A stretch of 64,000 bases of DNA from Ereboglobus luteus (lineage in GTDB: Bacteria > Verrucomicrobiota > Verrucomicrobiia > Opitutales > Opitutaceae). Location: the NCBI RefSeq assembly GCF_003096195.1, contig NZ_CP023004.1, positions 3,018,501 to 3,082,500 on the forward strand. Reading direction: 5' to 3'. Position numbers and translations under genes: made by a program. Of the stretch, positions 54,601-61,593 are shown piece by piece; position 1 is the stretch's first letter; each line of letters starts with the position of its first letter. The notes beneath the pieces were generated by a model that was not told where the DNA came from, did no database searches, and saw only the letters and a program-made list of their open reading frames with translations.

Positions 54601-56024
54601 ATGTCGGACTTTGGCGGGGTGGAATGTGCCGCTTGCGTCTGTAATTCCGCATTCCGCATTCCGAAATCCGCATTCGCCAGCGCTCCCAGCTCGTCGAGCA
54701 ACGCGTAGCCGGCGCGGATCGATTTCGCGGCGGGCATGTTGATGAAGGGGAAGCGTTCGATGTCGCCGAGGCCGAAGGCCTTCATGCGGAGGATGACGTC
54801 GGCGAGGTTGGCGCGCTGAATTTCGGGCTGCGCAAAACGGGGGCGGTCGTTGTAGTCGTTTTCCGAATACAGGCGGACGCACACGCCCTCGGCGACGCGG
54901 CCGCAACGGCCCTTGCGCTGGTCGGCGCTCGATTGCGCGATTTCCTCGATGGGGAGGCGGCGCGTGCGCGCTTGCGGGGCGTAACGGCTGACGCGCGCGA
55001 GGCCGGTGTCCACGACGAAGCGGATGCCGGGAATGGTGAGCGAGGTTTCGGCGATGTTGGTCGAGATGACGATTTTGCGGCGTTGCGTGGGCGCGAAGAC
55101 GCGCTGCTGTTCGGTGTTGGAGAGGCGGCCGAAGAGGGGGATGATTTCGCAGTTTTTCAGGCGCGCGGAGGCGGAGCGGCCGCGGCCTTCGAGGAGGTCG
55201 GTGGTTTCGCGGATGTCGCGCTCGGCGGGCATGAAGACGAGGATGTCGCCTCCCGCGCCGGTGTCGGTTTCGCGGACGATGCGCTCGACGGCCTCGACGG
55301 CGCCGTCGATGTAGTGGAGCGCCTCGGCGCGGGCGTTTTTGTCGTTTTCGTCGGAGGCGGAATCGGAGCCGAGGTCGTCGAGCGGTGCGTAAATGACTTC
55401 GACGGGATAGGTGCGGCCGGAGACTTCGATTATCGGGGCGTCGTCGAAGGCTTTTGAAAACATCTCCGTGTCGATGGTGGCGGAGGTGATGATGATTTTG
55501 AGCTCGGGGCGCTTGAAGCGGAGGTTGCGGAGGTGGCCGAGGAGGAAGTCGATGTTGAGGGAGCGCTCGTGCGCCTCGTCGAGAATGACGGTGTCGTAGG
55601 CGCGGAGCATGGGGTCGCTCTGCACTTCGGCGAGGAGCATGCCGTCGGTCATGAACTTGATGACGGTGGCGCGTGAGGTGCGGTCGTCGAAACGGATTTT
55701 GCAACCGACTTCGCGTCCCCAGTTGACGTTGAGTTCCTCGGCGACGCGGCGCGAGATGGAGAGCGCGGCGACACGCCGGGGTTGTGTGCAGGCGATTTGC
55801 CCGTGCGAACCGCGTCCGGCGGCGAGGCACATTTTGGGGATTTGCGTGGTTTTGCCGGAGCCGGTTTCACCGGCGAGGATGACGACTTGGTTTTGCGCGA
55901 TGGCGGCGGTGATTTCGTCCGCGCGCGCGCTGATGGGCAGTTCCGGCGGGAATTCGAGCCGGAAAGGGAAGGGGGTTCGGCCTTCAACGGGCGGTTGGGA
56001 GGAATCTGATGAATTATCGGTCAC
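51651..56024 (-). CDS. hrpA: HrpA-like DEAH-box ATP-dependent RNA helicase
   Basis: The 1457-residue protein has helicase motif I GETGSGKTTQ (about 52-61), DEAHERS near 150, TSATID and the helicase C domain (NIAETSLTIPGI; QRKGRCGR), then HA2, OB and the long DUF3418 C-terminal domain typical of HrpA. HrpA unwinds RNA and resolves stalled or collided ribosomes. It is over 100 residues longer than the usual ~1300, partly because two short-repeat elements are inserted in frame: about residues 450-495 (NADFGMRNAELQTQ...) and about 853-888 (NADFGMRNAESQTQ...). The first lies between the helicase and HA2 regions, in a probable surface loop. Confidence 0.93.
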   Translation of the reverse strand: MTDNSSDSSQPPVEGRTPFPFRLEFPPELPISARADEITAAIAQNQVVILAGETGSGKTTQIPKMCLAAGRGSHGQIACTQPRRVAALSISRRVAEELNVNWGREVGCKIRFDDRTSRATVIKFMTDGMLLAEVQSDPMLRAYDTVILDEAHERSLNIDFLLGHLRNLRFKRPELKIIITSATIDTEMFSKAFDDAPIIEVSGRTYPVEVIYAPLDDLGSDSASDENDKNARAEALHYIDGAVEAVERIVRETDTGAGGDILVFMPAERDIRETTDLLEGRGRSASARLKNCEIIPLFGRLSNTEQQRVFAPTQRRKIVISTNIAETSLTIPGIRFVVDTGLARVSRYAPQARTRRLPIEEIAQSSADQRKGRCGRVAEGVCVRLYSENDYNDRPRFAQPEIQRANLADVILRMKAFGLGDIERFPFINMPAAKSIRAGYALLDELGALANADFGMRNAELQTQAAHSTPPKSDIPHSEIRMAGMSLRSEPHSLTPLGRELARLPVDPTVGRMILEARKEKCVREVAIIAAGLSIQDPRERPLEKQAQADAAHRRFAHADSDFLTLLNIWETFHDQFETMTQSRLRKFCREHFLSYTRMREWRDIHAQLLEVLTTRNDFRKRPSSVADGLDAKRLAREGGVPLHYGTPAYRAIHRSILSGLLGNIALRDDERGGYKSTHDRRVAIFPGSVLFTRDEPKRKDASSTRGNDARNKKAPAALMAAEIMETTRLYARTCARIDPQWAIELGEHLLKRTHSKPFWDEQKGRVLIKQRTRLHGLELETRAVGYGKINPREATEIFIREALVNDTITWPFDFLIHNRAIREKVEDLLTRARDNRYMNLDEGVYRFYAERLGLNADFGMRNAESQTQAAQQALPRSVIPHSEIRIQHSAVSAVPELITLVRERKPRDPHFLEMQIEDLRAPEELRHDTLAFPETVPLENRALPLSYAYKPGQADDGVTIQVNIREAEALTPAALDWAVPGHLEAKVEHHLRAVPKELRRAFMPLAETAKTLAAQITLRDRLTGRRETIAESLAAQIAERFNIQIPVVTFAQKPPPDHLRVRVRVLDDDGGEICASRELDEIRAALGARTREVSAAVSRDDPAMWKRARKRHEKPPAETWAFGDIPERIIIGDLAGVPVEAYPGLCSGQSAPVPPGKQPRGRATPAAQTPDGVSLRLFRTPENARGETRRGLFRLLELHLKYELAWTERDLAKSLRSLAPLAASFLSFEKLQAGAFALLRRHICDPARVRALTASAFAAAATQATHDVRTIIPRLTELLREILTARVTLQVLPGAHATLARDAASLVSENFLQDPSVTLERLSQFPRYLKAMRLRAERHKQNPAKDAERAKQLAPYEKAVASLAAAPRPEAQTFRWLVEEFRVSLFAQELGTAGPVSAVKLDRALAALRKTGAPPSGASAAATPPAPKPLISTTPAPGKKSAPLKSLNALDSFFKR
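53360..53463. repeat. Heptanucleotide hairpin element in hrpA, copy A
   Basis: Arms of 7-base units (GAATGC GGATTTC GGAATGC, and ATTCCGC ATTCCGC ATTCCGA AATCCGC) are complementary and flank a core containing TGTGCCGCTTGCGTCTG. The 104-base unit is read through in frame in hrpA. Confidence 0.85.
54580..54673. repeat. Heptanucleotide hairpin element in hrpA, copy B
   Basis: This is the same arrangement as copy A and in the same orientation, with the same core TGTGCCGCTTGCGTCTG and almost identical arms. It too is translated within hrpA without interrupting the frame. Confidence 0.85.
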
Positions 56025-56162
56025 GCAGAGGGAAATTAAGAATTAAGATTTGAGAAGTAAGAAGCCGGAAATGTTGGGGCGAAAGTTTTCTCGTTTTGCA
56101 TTTTGGTGAATTGGCGGATTGTCCTTCTTAAAATCGTCATTCTTGATTCTTAGTTTTCCACC

Positions 56163-56720
56163 ATGCCAGCCAAGCCTCCACCCATTCCCGAACTCGTTTA
56201 CCAACGCGTAATGAAAGTCGCGCGGTTCGACGGCCACATGATCATGTGGATCGCCGGTATCGGGGCGCTCTTGGCCGCGGCGGGCGGTAACTACACAGCT
56301 GCGATGGTGGCGTGCCTCGTAGCGGGCACGGGCGCGATGGAGATACAAGGTTCGCAACAACTGGCGCGCGGTGACGAAATGGGCGTCAACTGGCTGGTTC
56401 GAGCGCAATTGCTGCTCATGTTTGTGATACTCGCCTATGCGACATGGCAGCTCACGCATTTCAACGAGGAATTCTACCGGGAATTGATTCCGCAGTTTCG
56501 AGAATACACGGAACAGGCAAGCAGGCGCTACAAGGTGGACAATCCTTATGACGCGCTCGACGACGCGCAGCTCATGCTATTGTTCCGGATGTGCCACACG
56601 CTGCTTTACGCAACGGTGGGATTTGTGACGTGCATATATCAGGGTTTGATGGCCCGGTATTATCACAAGCGCCGCGCGGCAATCGCACAGGCGCTGGACG
56701 GACTTTACGGGATGGAATGA
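56163..56720 (+). CDS. Hypothetical multi-spanning membrane protein
   Basis: The 185-residue protein has about four hydrophobic segments: MIMWIAGIGALLAAAGG, TAAMVACLVAGTGAME, LLLMFVILAYATWQL and LLFRMCHTLLYATVGFVTCIY. No family was recognised and no polar catalytic motif stands out. It is divergent from hrpA, whose start is 139 bases away, so the short gap holds both promoters. A DNA hairpin follows its stop. A role in membrane physiology is all that can be said. Confidence 0.65.
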   Translation: MPAKPPPIPELVYQRVMKVARFDGHMIMWIAGIGALLAAAGGNYTAAMVACLVAGTGAMEIQGSQQLARGDEMGVNWLVRAQLLLMFVILAYATWQLTHFNEEFYRELIPQFREYTEQASRRYKVDNPYDALDDAQLMLLFRMCHTLLYATVGFVTCIYQGLMARYYHKRRAAIAQALDGLYGME

Positions 56721-56759
56721 GGCGCGCGCGGAATCAGCCAGCATAAACCGAACTTGTGA

Positions 56760-56801
56760 ACACTCAAAAACACTGGGGCGAGTGCCGTGGTGTTTGAGTG
56801 T
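56760..56801. terminator. Hairpin downstream of membrane protein
   Basis: ACACTCAAAAACAC pairs with GTGTTTGAGTGT (two extra A residues bulge), with a 16-base loop. It is followed by GTGTGTGTG instead of a T-run; terminator activity is uncertain. Confidence 0.4.
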
Positions 56802-56873
56802 GTGTGTGTAAACTTGGCCGGGCAATGATGTCGGGCGCGCACGGGCGGTTTCTTTTTTCTCCGCGGCCTTGGG

Positions 56874-57506
56874 TTATTTGACCATGGCGGCGGATTCAAT
56901 TGCGCGAACTCCGGGCTTTGGGTTTACCGCTGATTCAATCAGCGCCGCGGCAATCCGGTCCGCCGGGTTGACTCGCCAGCGGCGCGGTAGCAGAAAACCG
57001 AACGCCGTCAGTCCGGCGACAAGCATCCGCTCTCCAAGGCGAAACTCCCGGCGCTTGCCGCCGATCACTCCGGGGCGCACATGCGTCAGGGATTCGAAGC
57101 CGACGGCCGCCAGATCGCGTTCCAATTCACCCTTCACCCGGTTGTAGAAAATCCGCGAGCCGGCGCTTGCGCCGATGGCCGAGTTCAGCGCATAGGCCGG
57201 TGTGCCGTGCCGTTTCGCCAGCCGCGCCACGGCGAGCGGGTAATCATAATCCACGCGCCGGAACGCCGCCTGCGAGCCGGCCTTGCGGATCGTCGTGCCG
57301 AGCGTGCAAATGACGGCGTCCGCCCGCCACCAGTCCGCGTCGGCCGGGAGGTTGTCGAAATCGACCAGGGGCGCGCGGAGTTTTGGGTGCGCGTCCGGTG
57401 CGCGACGGCCCGGCGCCGTCACAGCGCTTATGCGCGGGTCGGCGAGCGCCATGCGCAAAACGTGGCTTCCAACAAGTCCGGTTGATCCGACAAGAAGTAG
57501 TTTCAT
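56874..57506 (-). CDS. NAD(P)-binding oxidoreductase (NmrA/YbjT-like)
   Basis: I start at ATG 57506, because MKLLLVGSTGLVGSHVLRMA is a classic nucleotide-binding fold with G-x-x-G-x-x-G; longer frames upstream are shadows of the methyltransferase. The 210-residue protein continues with DAVICTLGTTIRKAGSQAAF and YALNSAIGASAGSRIFYNRVKGELE, where the Y-N-R-V-K-G segment resembles the short-chain Y-x-x-x-K pair. It likely binds NADP(H), as a reductase or redox-sensing protein. It is 19 bases after the Rsm22-like gene on the same strand. Confidence 0.85.
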   Translation of the reverse strand: MKLLLVGSTGLVGSHVLRMALADPRISAVTAPGRRAPDAHPKLRAPLVDFDNLPADADWWRADAVICTLGTTIRKAGSQAAFRRVDYDYPLAVARLAKRHGTPAYALNSAIGASAGSRIFYNRVKGELERDLAAVGFESLTHVRPGVIGGKRREFRLGERMLVAGLTAFGFLLPRRWRVNPADRIAAALIESAVNPKPGVRAIESAAMVK

Positions 57507-57525
57507 GTGCAAGCGAGTGTCGGCA

Positions 57526-58584
57526 TTATTCGGCGACGTGGATTGGGTTGCCGTCGAGGATTTTTGCGGGGTTGGCCGGGTCGCGTTTCCAAATGTAGAG
57601 CGGCGGATGCGCGGGGGCGCGGTCGAGTTGCTTGAAGAGGGCGGTGGCGTCGCGTTTGTAGAGGGTGAGGTCGTTGACGCCGTCGGCGTCGCAACTGCAG
57701 ATCGCGGCGTGCGCCTTGTGGATGCGGGGACGGCCGATGATGCGGGCGGCTTGGGAATGCGGAACTCGGAGTTCGGAATGCGGTTCAGAGCGAAGCGAAA
57801 AGCCTGACATGTTGGTGGGCGCGGATTTTTTTTGGAGGACGAGAAAACTGTAGGGGAGGCTGCGCAGATCGACACCGGCTCGTTTGCCGAATTTCACCCA
57901 ATCCGAATCGGCGTAGATGTTGCGCGGGGGCTCGGCAAAATTGTGGCACCAGTGGCGTTCCGCGCCGGGTGCGAGGAGTCCGCAGGGCGCGGCGTGTGCG
58001 CAGGGGGCGATGATGTCGAAATCGCCGCGCAATTTTTCGCGCACTGACACGAGCGCGCGGCTGTCGGCATGCGTGCCGGGTTCGACCCAGATGACCGCCT
58101 CGGCGCGGCGGGCGAGGGCGGTGAGTTCGGCGAGCGCGGCGTCGGAAAGTTCGTTGATGACGTGGCTGAGGAGGAGGACAAATGCGGAAGGTGGAGTGCG
58201 GAGCGCGGAGTGCTCGATCTTCAAGTCGGGGAAATCGCGGCGGGCGACTTGCGCGGCGTAGTCGCGCGCGAGGGGCGAGTGATCCCAGAGGTGCAATGTG
58301 TCGAAGTTTTCCGGCCCGAAGGCGCGCAGCACGCGGCGCGAGGCGATGCCGCTGCCGCATCCCCAGTCGAGGAGCGTGCGCGCGGGGGCGGGCGGCGTCC
58401 AGTTGCGACGGCGGAGTTCGGAGAGGACGGAGTCCCATTTCCAGCCGATGCGTTCGGCGTAGGTCATGTCGTAGTTGGCGAGGTCGGCGGGCGTGCGCCA
58501 ATAGGGGCCGCTGGCGGCGGTTCCCTTGATGAAGCCGTCGCGCAATCGGTCGAGCGCCTGCCAGTCGAGTTGTGTCCAATCCAT
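57526..58584 (-). CDS. Rsm22-like SAM-dependent methyltransferase
   Basis: The 352-residue protein has a SAM site LLDWGCGSGIASRRVL, then LWDHSPLARDYA and VLLLSHVINELSDAALAEL. WVEPGTHADSRALVSVR and CAHAAPCGLL...HWCHNF bring cysteines as in the Rsm22 family, which is tied to ribosomal small-subunit maturation and often holds an Fe-S cluster. The frame contains two small heptanucleotide repeats (58181-58213 and 57753-57783), encoding IEHSALRTPPSAF and SELRVPHSQ. The residues around these look like insertions rather than part of the fold. Confidence 0.8.
   Translation of the reverse strand: MDWTQLDWQALDRLRDGFIKGTAASGPYWRTPADLANYDMTYAERIGWKWDSVLSELRRRNWTPPAPARTLLDWGCGSGIASRRVLRAFGPENFDTLHLWDHSPLARDYAAQVARRDFPDLKIEHSALRTPPSAFVLLLSHVINELSDAALAELTALARRAEAVIWVEPGTHADSRALVSVREKLRGDFDIIAPCAHAAPCGLLAPGAERHWCHNFAEPPRNIYADSDWVKFGKRAGVDLRSLPYSFLVLQKKSAPTNMSGFSLRSEPHSELRVPHSQAARIIGRPRIHKAHAAICSCDADGVNDLTLYKRDATALFKQLDRAPAHPPLYIWKRDPANPAKILDGNPIHVAE
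57753..57783. repeat. Heptanucleotide tandem repeat in methyltransferase gene
   Basis: Units GGAATGC, GGAACTC, GGAGTTC, GGAATGC, GG lie in tandem within coding sequence; the centre GAACTCGGAGTTC is itself a palindrome. Confidence 0.8.
58181..58213. repeat. Heptanucleotide tandem repeat in methyltransferase gene
   Basis: AATGC followed by GGAAGGT, GGAGTGC, GGAGCGC, GGAGTGC continues the same 7-base periodicity inside the coding region. Confidence 0.75.
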
Positions 58585-58641
58585 GCCGGTTAGAGAGGCG
58601 TTTTGCGGCGGAGTGACAAGCCGGTTTGTGCGTTTGCGCCT

Positions 58642-58727
58642 GGGAGCGCGGGCATCTTGCCGCCCGTTTGGAGGCTTGCGCGGCGCGGTGTGCCGCGCCG
58701 TCTTGCGGGCAGGATGCCCGCGTTCCC
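58642..58727. repeat. GC-rich inverted-repeat element
   Basis: GGGAGCGCGGGCATCTTGC pairs with GGATGCCCGCGTTCCC at the far end, with an inner hairpin GGCGCGGTGTGCCGCGCC. It lies in the spacer between the divergent Rsm22-like and SMP-30 genes, and resembles REP elements. Confidence 0.7.
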
Positions 58728-58832
58728 GGGTGCAAGCGTGGTTTGAGCAAAATTTTGAGATGCGTCCGTTTTTCCACGCCGGTTATTTCTTGTCTTCAAA
58801 AATGGCCGCGGTTGCGTGATAAGTTTTCTGAT

Positions 58833-59756
58833 ATGTCCGCAAACAACACACAGGCTGCGAAACTTGTTTTGGATATCCGCGCCGAACTCGGCGAGGGGCC
58901 GATTTGGGATGCGCGGACAAACGCGCTGCTTTGGGTGGATATCGAAGGCAGGCGCGTGTGCCGGTTTGATCCGGCGGCGAATGGCGGGCGCGGCGAAAAT
59001 CGCGAGTGGCCCGTGGGCTCGATGCCGGGCACGGTGGCGCCGACCGAACGCGGCGATTTGCTGGTGGCGTTGAACGAGGGCGTGGCGCGGTTCGACATGG
59101 CGGACGGGCGCGTGGAAATGCTGTGCGCGCCCGACGGGTTTGATCCGTCGGTGACGCGTTTCAACGACGGCAAGTGCGATCCGCGCGGGCGCTTTGTCGC
59201 GGGGACGACGTCGCTGCAAGGGAAGCGCGGTGCGAGCGCGTTGTATGTGGTGGAGGCAACAGGTGCGAATGGAAGCGCGCCGGTGATGCGGCAAATTCTC
59301 GGCGGCGTTTCGATTTCAAACGGACTGGCGTGGAGCGCGGACGGGCGGAGTTTTTATTACATAGACACGCCGACGCGCGAGGTGGCGGTGTTTGATTACG
59401 ACTTGGATCGCGGCGAACTCGGGGCGAGACGCGTGGCGTTTCGTGTGCCGGACGCGCTGGGTTATCCGGACGGGATGACAATCGACGCGGAGGGAATGCT
59501 GTGGGTTTGCCTGTGGGGCGGGGCGGCGGTGACTCGCTGGAATCCGGCGAACGGCGAATTGCTCGCGAAGCACGAGGTGCCGGCACTGCATGTGACTTCG
59601 TGCGCGTTTGGCGGACCGGATTTGGCGACGCTGTATATCACGACCGCACGGGTGGACACGGCTGCGGATGTGCTCGCGAAATACCCGCAACGCGGCGGGA
59701 TTTTTTCGCTGCAACCGGGCGTGCGCGGCGGGCGGGCGTTTGAATTTTCGGGGTAG
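58833..59756 (+). CDS. SMP-30/gluconolactonase-family protein
   Basis: I start at ATG 58833 (MSANNTQAAKLVLDIRAELG), giving 307 residues, normal for the six-bladed propeller. Metal-binding Glu is in ELGEGPIWD, followed by LLWVDIEGRRV, TRFNDGKCDPRGRFVAGT, ISNGLAWSADG and YPDGMTIDAEGMLWV, which hold the Asn and Asp ligands. The enzyme hydrolyses sugar lactones to aldonic acids, linking to the sugar oxidoreductases elsewhere in the window. Longer frames upstream of 58833 run through the hairpin element and are not real. Confidence 0.9.
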   Translation: MSANNTQAAKLVLDIRAELGEGPIWDARTNALLWVDIEGRRVCRFDPAANGGRGENREWPVGSMPGTVAPTERGDLLVALNEGVARFDMADGRVEMLCAPDGFDPSVTRFNDGKCDPRGRFVAGTTSLQGKRGASALYVVEATGANGSAPVMRQILGGVSISNGLAWSADGRSFYYIDTPTREVAVFDYDLDRGELGARRVAFRVPDALGYPDGMTIDAEGMLWVCLWGGAAVTRWNPANGELLAKHEVPALHVTSCAFGGPDLATLYITTARVDTAADVLAKYPQRGGIFSLQPGVRGGRAFEFSG

Positions 59757-59783
59757 AAATAGAAAAGTGTAAAACGGGGATTT

Positions 59784-60062
59784 CTACAAAACTCTGACTA
59801 GCTGAATCACAAAAACCAGAAACGTGCTCATAATGCATAGAACGGTCAAGGGGAGCGCATATTTATATGCGTAAACAATGAGGTCGTCCTTGGCATTCAA
59901 CTTCAGATTCTTGTTTTCGAGGAGATAATGCCATGTGCCGCCCATGCTGGTTCCTGTTATTCCGCGTGTTGTTTTTATATTTATATAAATATACCTTTTC
60001 AGAAGAATGGTAATAACAGTTAACACGAATGTGAAACACGCCATTATGATTACGATAACCAT
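59784..60062 (-). CDS. Small hypothetical membrane protein, AT-rich
   Basis: This 92-residue protein has two clear transmembrane stretches (MVIVIIMACFTFVLTVITIL and YALPLTVLCIMSTFLVFVI) flanking a 35-residue charged loop. No family was recognised. The codon use is AT-rich compared with adjacent genes, suggesting recent arrival. It lies 60 bases after the VOC gene on the same strand. Confidence 0.5.
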   Translation of the reverse strand: MVIVIIMACFTFVLTVITILLKRYIYINIKTTRGITGTSMGGTWHYLLENKNLKLNAKDDLIVYAYKYALPLTVLCIMSTFLVFVIQLVRVL

Positions 60063-60122
60063 TGGCAGATTTCGGGATTATCAAATGATTCGGCGGGCGG
60101 GAAAATCCGGCGCGCGTGTTTT

Positions 60123-60500
60123 TTAAAATGGCTGCGTGCGCTGGCAGAATTGGAGGGCGAGGCCCCAGGGGTCGCGCATCATGAGGAGGGCGTTGCCGTT
60201 GGGAGTCTCCTCAACAAAGAAGGTGGCTCCGGCTTTTTCCAGGCGGGCGCGGTCGGCCTTGGTGTCGGTCGAGACGAAGGCGACGTGGAGGACGAGCGGG
60301 GGCTGGTTGGCGTAATCGGGATAGGGCGCGGCGGGGTTGCTGTAGATTTCGATGAAGACGCGGCCGGTTTCGTCGGCAAGGAAATGCGTGTGCGGCGCGG
60401 CTTCGACGCGGCGGGCGACCGTGAGGCCGAGGTGCTCGACCCACCATGCGGCTTGGGCGCGGGCGTCGGGAGAGTTGATGGCGAAGTGTTCGAATTTCAT
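60123..60500 (-). CDS. VOC-superfamily (glyoxalase/bleomycin-resistance-type) protein
   Basis: The 125-residue protein begins KFEHFAINSPDARAQAAWWV, the usual VOC strand carrying a metal-binding His, and continues THFLADETGRVFIEIYSNP with the likely Glu ligand, then LVLHVAFVSTDTKADRARL and LMMRDPWGLALQFCQR. It could act as a small dioxygenase, isomerase or detoxification enzyme. It is 19 bases from oleB, so it is probably cotranscribed with it. Confidence 0.85.
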   Translation of the reverse strand: MKFEHFAINSPDARAQAAWWVEHLGLTVARRVEAAPHTHFLADETGRVFIEIYSNPAAPYPDYANQPPLVLHVAFVSTDTKADRARLEKAGATFFVEETPNGNALLMMRDPWGLALQFCQRTQPF

Positions 60501-60519
60501 ATCGGAGGTGGTTTGTTTA

Positions 60520-61593
60520 TTAGGATTGGGTGAAAAACTGCACGATTTTGGCGCGCACTTCCTCGCCGCCGTCGTCGAGGAGGTAGTGGCCGACGTCGGG
60601 GAAGTGGTGCGTGGCGGCTTCGGGGTAAACTTTGCGCCAGCGGTTGTAGAAGTGATCGTTGAAACAGAAGTCGGCGCCGCCCCAGACGATGAGTTTCGGG
60701 TTGGCGACGAGGAGCGGGAGGTTGCGCTCGATGGCGGTCAGCGTGGCGTGGGTGGGGTGTGCGGGCGACATGGGGATGTCGCGGACGAATTCGTGCACGG
60801 CGACGCGGTTGGCCCAGTTGTTGTGGGGGAAAAGATAGGCGCGTTTTTCGTCGGGGGTGAGTTTGCGACGGTGCATGGTCATCCATGTGGCGGGCCATGC
60901 GAAGCCGTTGAAACCGCGGACGATCAGGGCGCCGATGCCGAGGGGCGCGCGGCAGAGGCCGATGCGCGCGGGCATGTGAATGTCGGGGAACGCCGCCGTA
61001 TTCAGAATTGTGATACGCCCGATTTTTTCGGGATGGCGCGTGGCGAAGCCGAAGCCGATTGCGCCGCCCCAATCGTGAACGATGAGGTGAATGCGGCGGA
61101 GGTTGAGCGATGCGACGAGCGTCTCGATGTCGGCGATGCGTTGCGCGAGTGTGTAGGGATAATCGCGGGCGGAGGGTTTTTCGGAAAGGCCCATGCCGAT
61201 GTGATCGGGGGCGATGCAGCGGAGCGAGGGCGAGAGGGCGCGGATGATGTCGCGATAAAAAAACGACCACGTGGGATTGCCGTGAAGCATGAGCACGGCT
61301 TCGTCGGTGCGCGGGCCTTCGTCGGCGTAGTTCATGCGCGCGCCGCGGGGCGTGACGAAGGTGTTTTGTGCAAAAGGATAGAGGGCGCGGAGCCAGTCGG
61401 GGCGGGAGGAATGCGGATTGCGGATTGCGGAGTGCGGATTGCCGGACTCGGGCGAATGAACGGGTGTTTCGTTTGTCTGCGATTGCGGATTGGCGAAAGG
61501 TTGTTCTTTCGGAATTTCGTTTCCGTGTGGCGGCGCGTCATTCCGCATTCCGCAATCCGCATTCCGCATTTGTGTGTCGTTGTTCATCACCAT
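60520..61593 (-). CDS. oleB: OleB-like alpha/beta-hydrolase (beta-lactone decarboxylase)
   Basis: The 357-residue protein belongs to the haloalkane-dehalogenase-like hydrolases: LMLHGNPTWSFFYRD (oxyanion loop), LIVHDWGGAIGFGFA (Asp nucleophile) and FPDVGHYLLDDG (catalytic His). OleB turns a cis-beta-lactone into a cis-alkene and CO2 in long-chain olefin synthesis. Its start overlaps the OleA stop by seven bases, which strongly supports the role. About 65 N-terminal residues (NADCGMRNDAPP..., NPHSAIRNPHSS) are encoded by heptanucleotide repeats and are absent from the core fold; a start nearer the core (FVTPRGARMNYADEG) is possible. Confidence 0.78.
   Translation of the reverse strand: MVMNNDTQMRNADCGMRNDAPPHGNEIPKEQPFANPQSQTNETPVHSPESGNPHSAIRNPHSSRPDWLRALYPFAQNTFVTPRGARMNYADEGPRTDEAVLMLHGNPTWSFFYRDIIRALSPSLRCIAPDHIGMGLSEKPSARDYPYTLAQRIADIETLVASLNLRRIHLIVHDWGGAIGFGFATRHPEKIGRITILNTAAFPDIHMPARIGLCRAPLGIGALIVRGFNGFAWPATWMTMHRRKLTPDEKRAYLFPHNNWANRVAVHEFVRDIPMSPAHPTHATLTAIERNLPLLVANPKLIVWGGADFCFNDHFYNRWRKVYPEAATHHFPDVGHYLLDDGGEEVRAKIVQFFTQS
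61409..61571. repeat. Heptanucleotide hairpin element in the oleB 5' region
   Basis: Arms of GGATTGC/GGAGTGC units (61409-61441) and ATTCCGC-type units (61540-61571) are complementary and flank about 98 bases. The whole is translated as the N-terminal extension of OleB. Confidence 0.8.

Noticed and set aside
52897-55830. 977-codon open frame antisense-parallel to hrpA
   Set aside because: It is an alternate frame of the same strand in a GC-rich gene; composition is arginine/proline-rich with no domain, whereas the overlapping hrpA frame has all helicase motifs.
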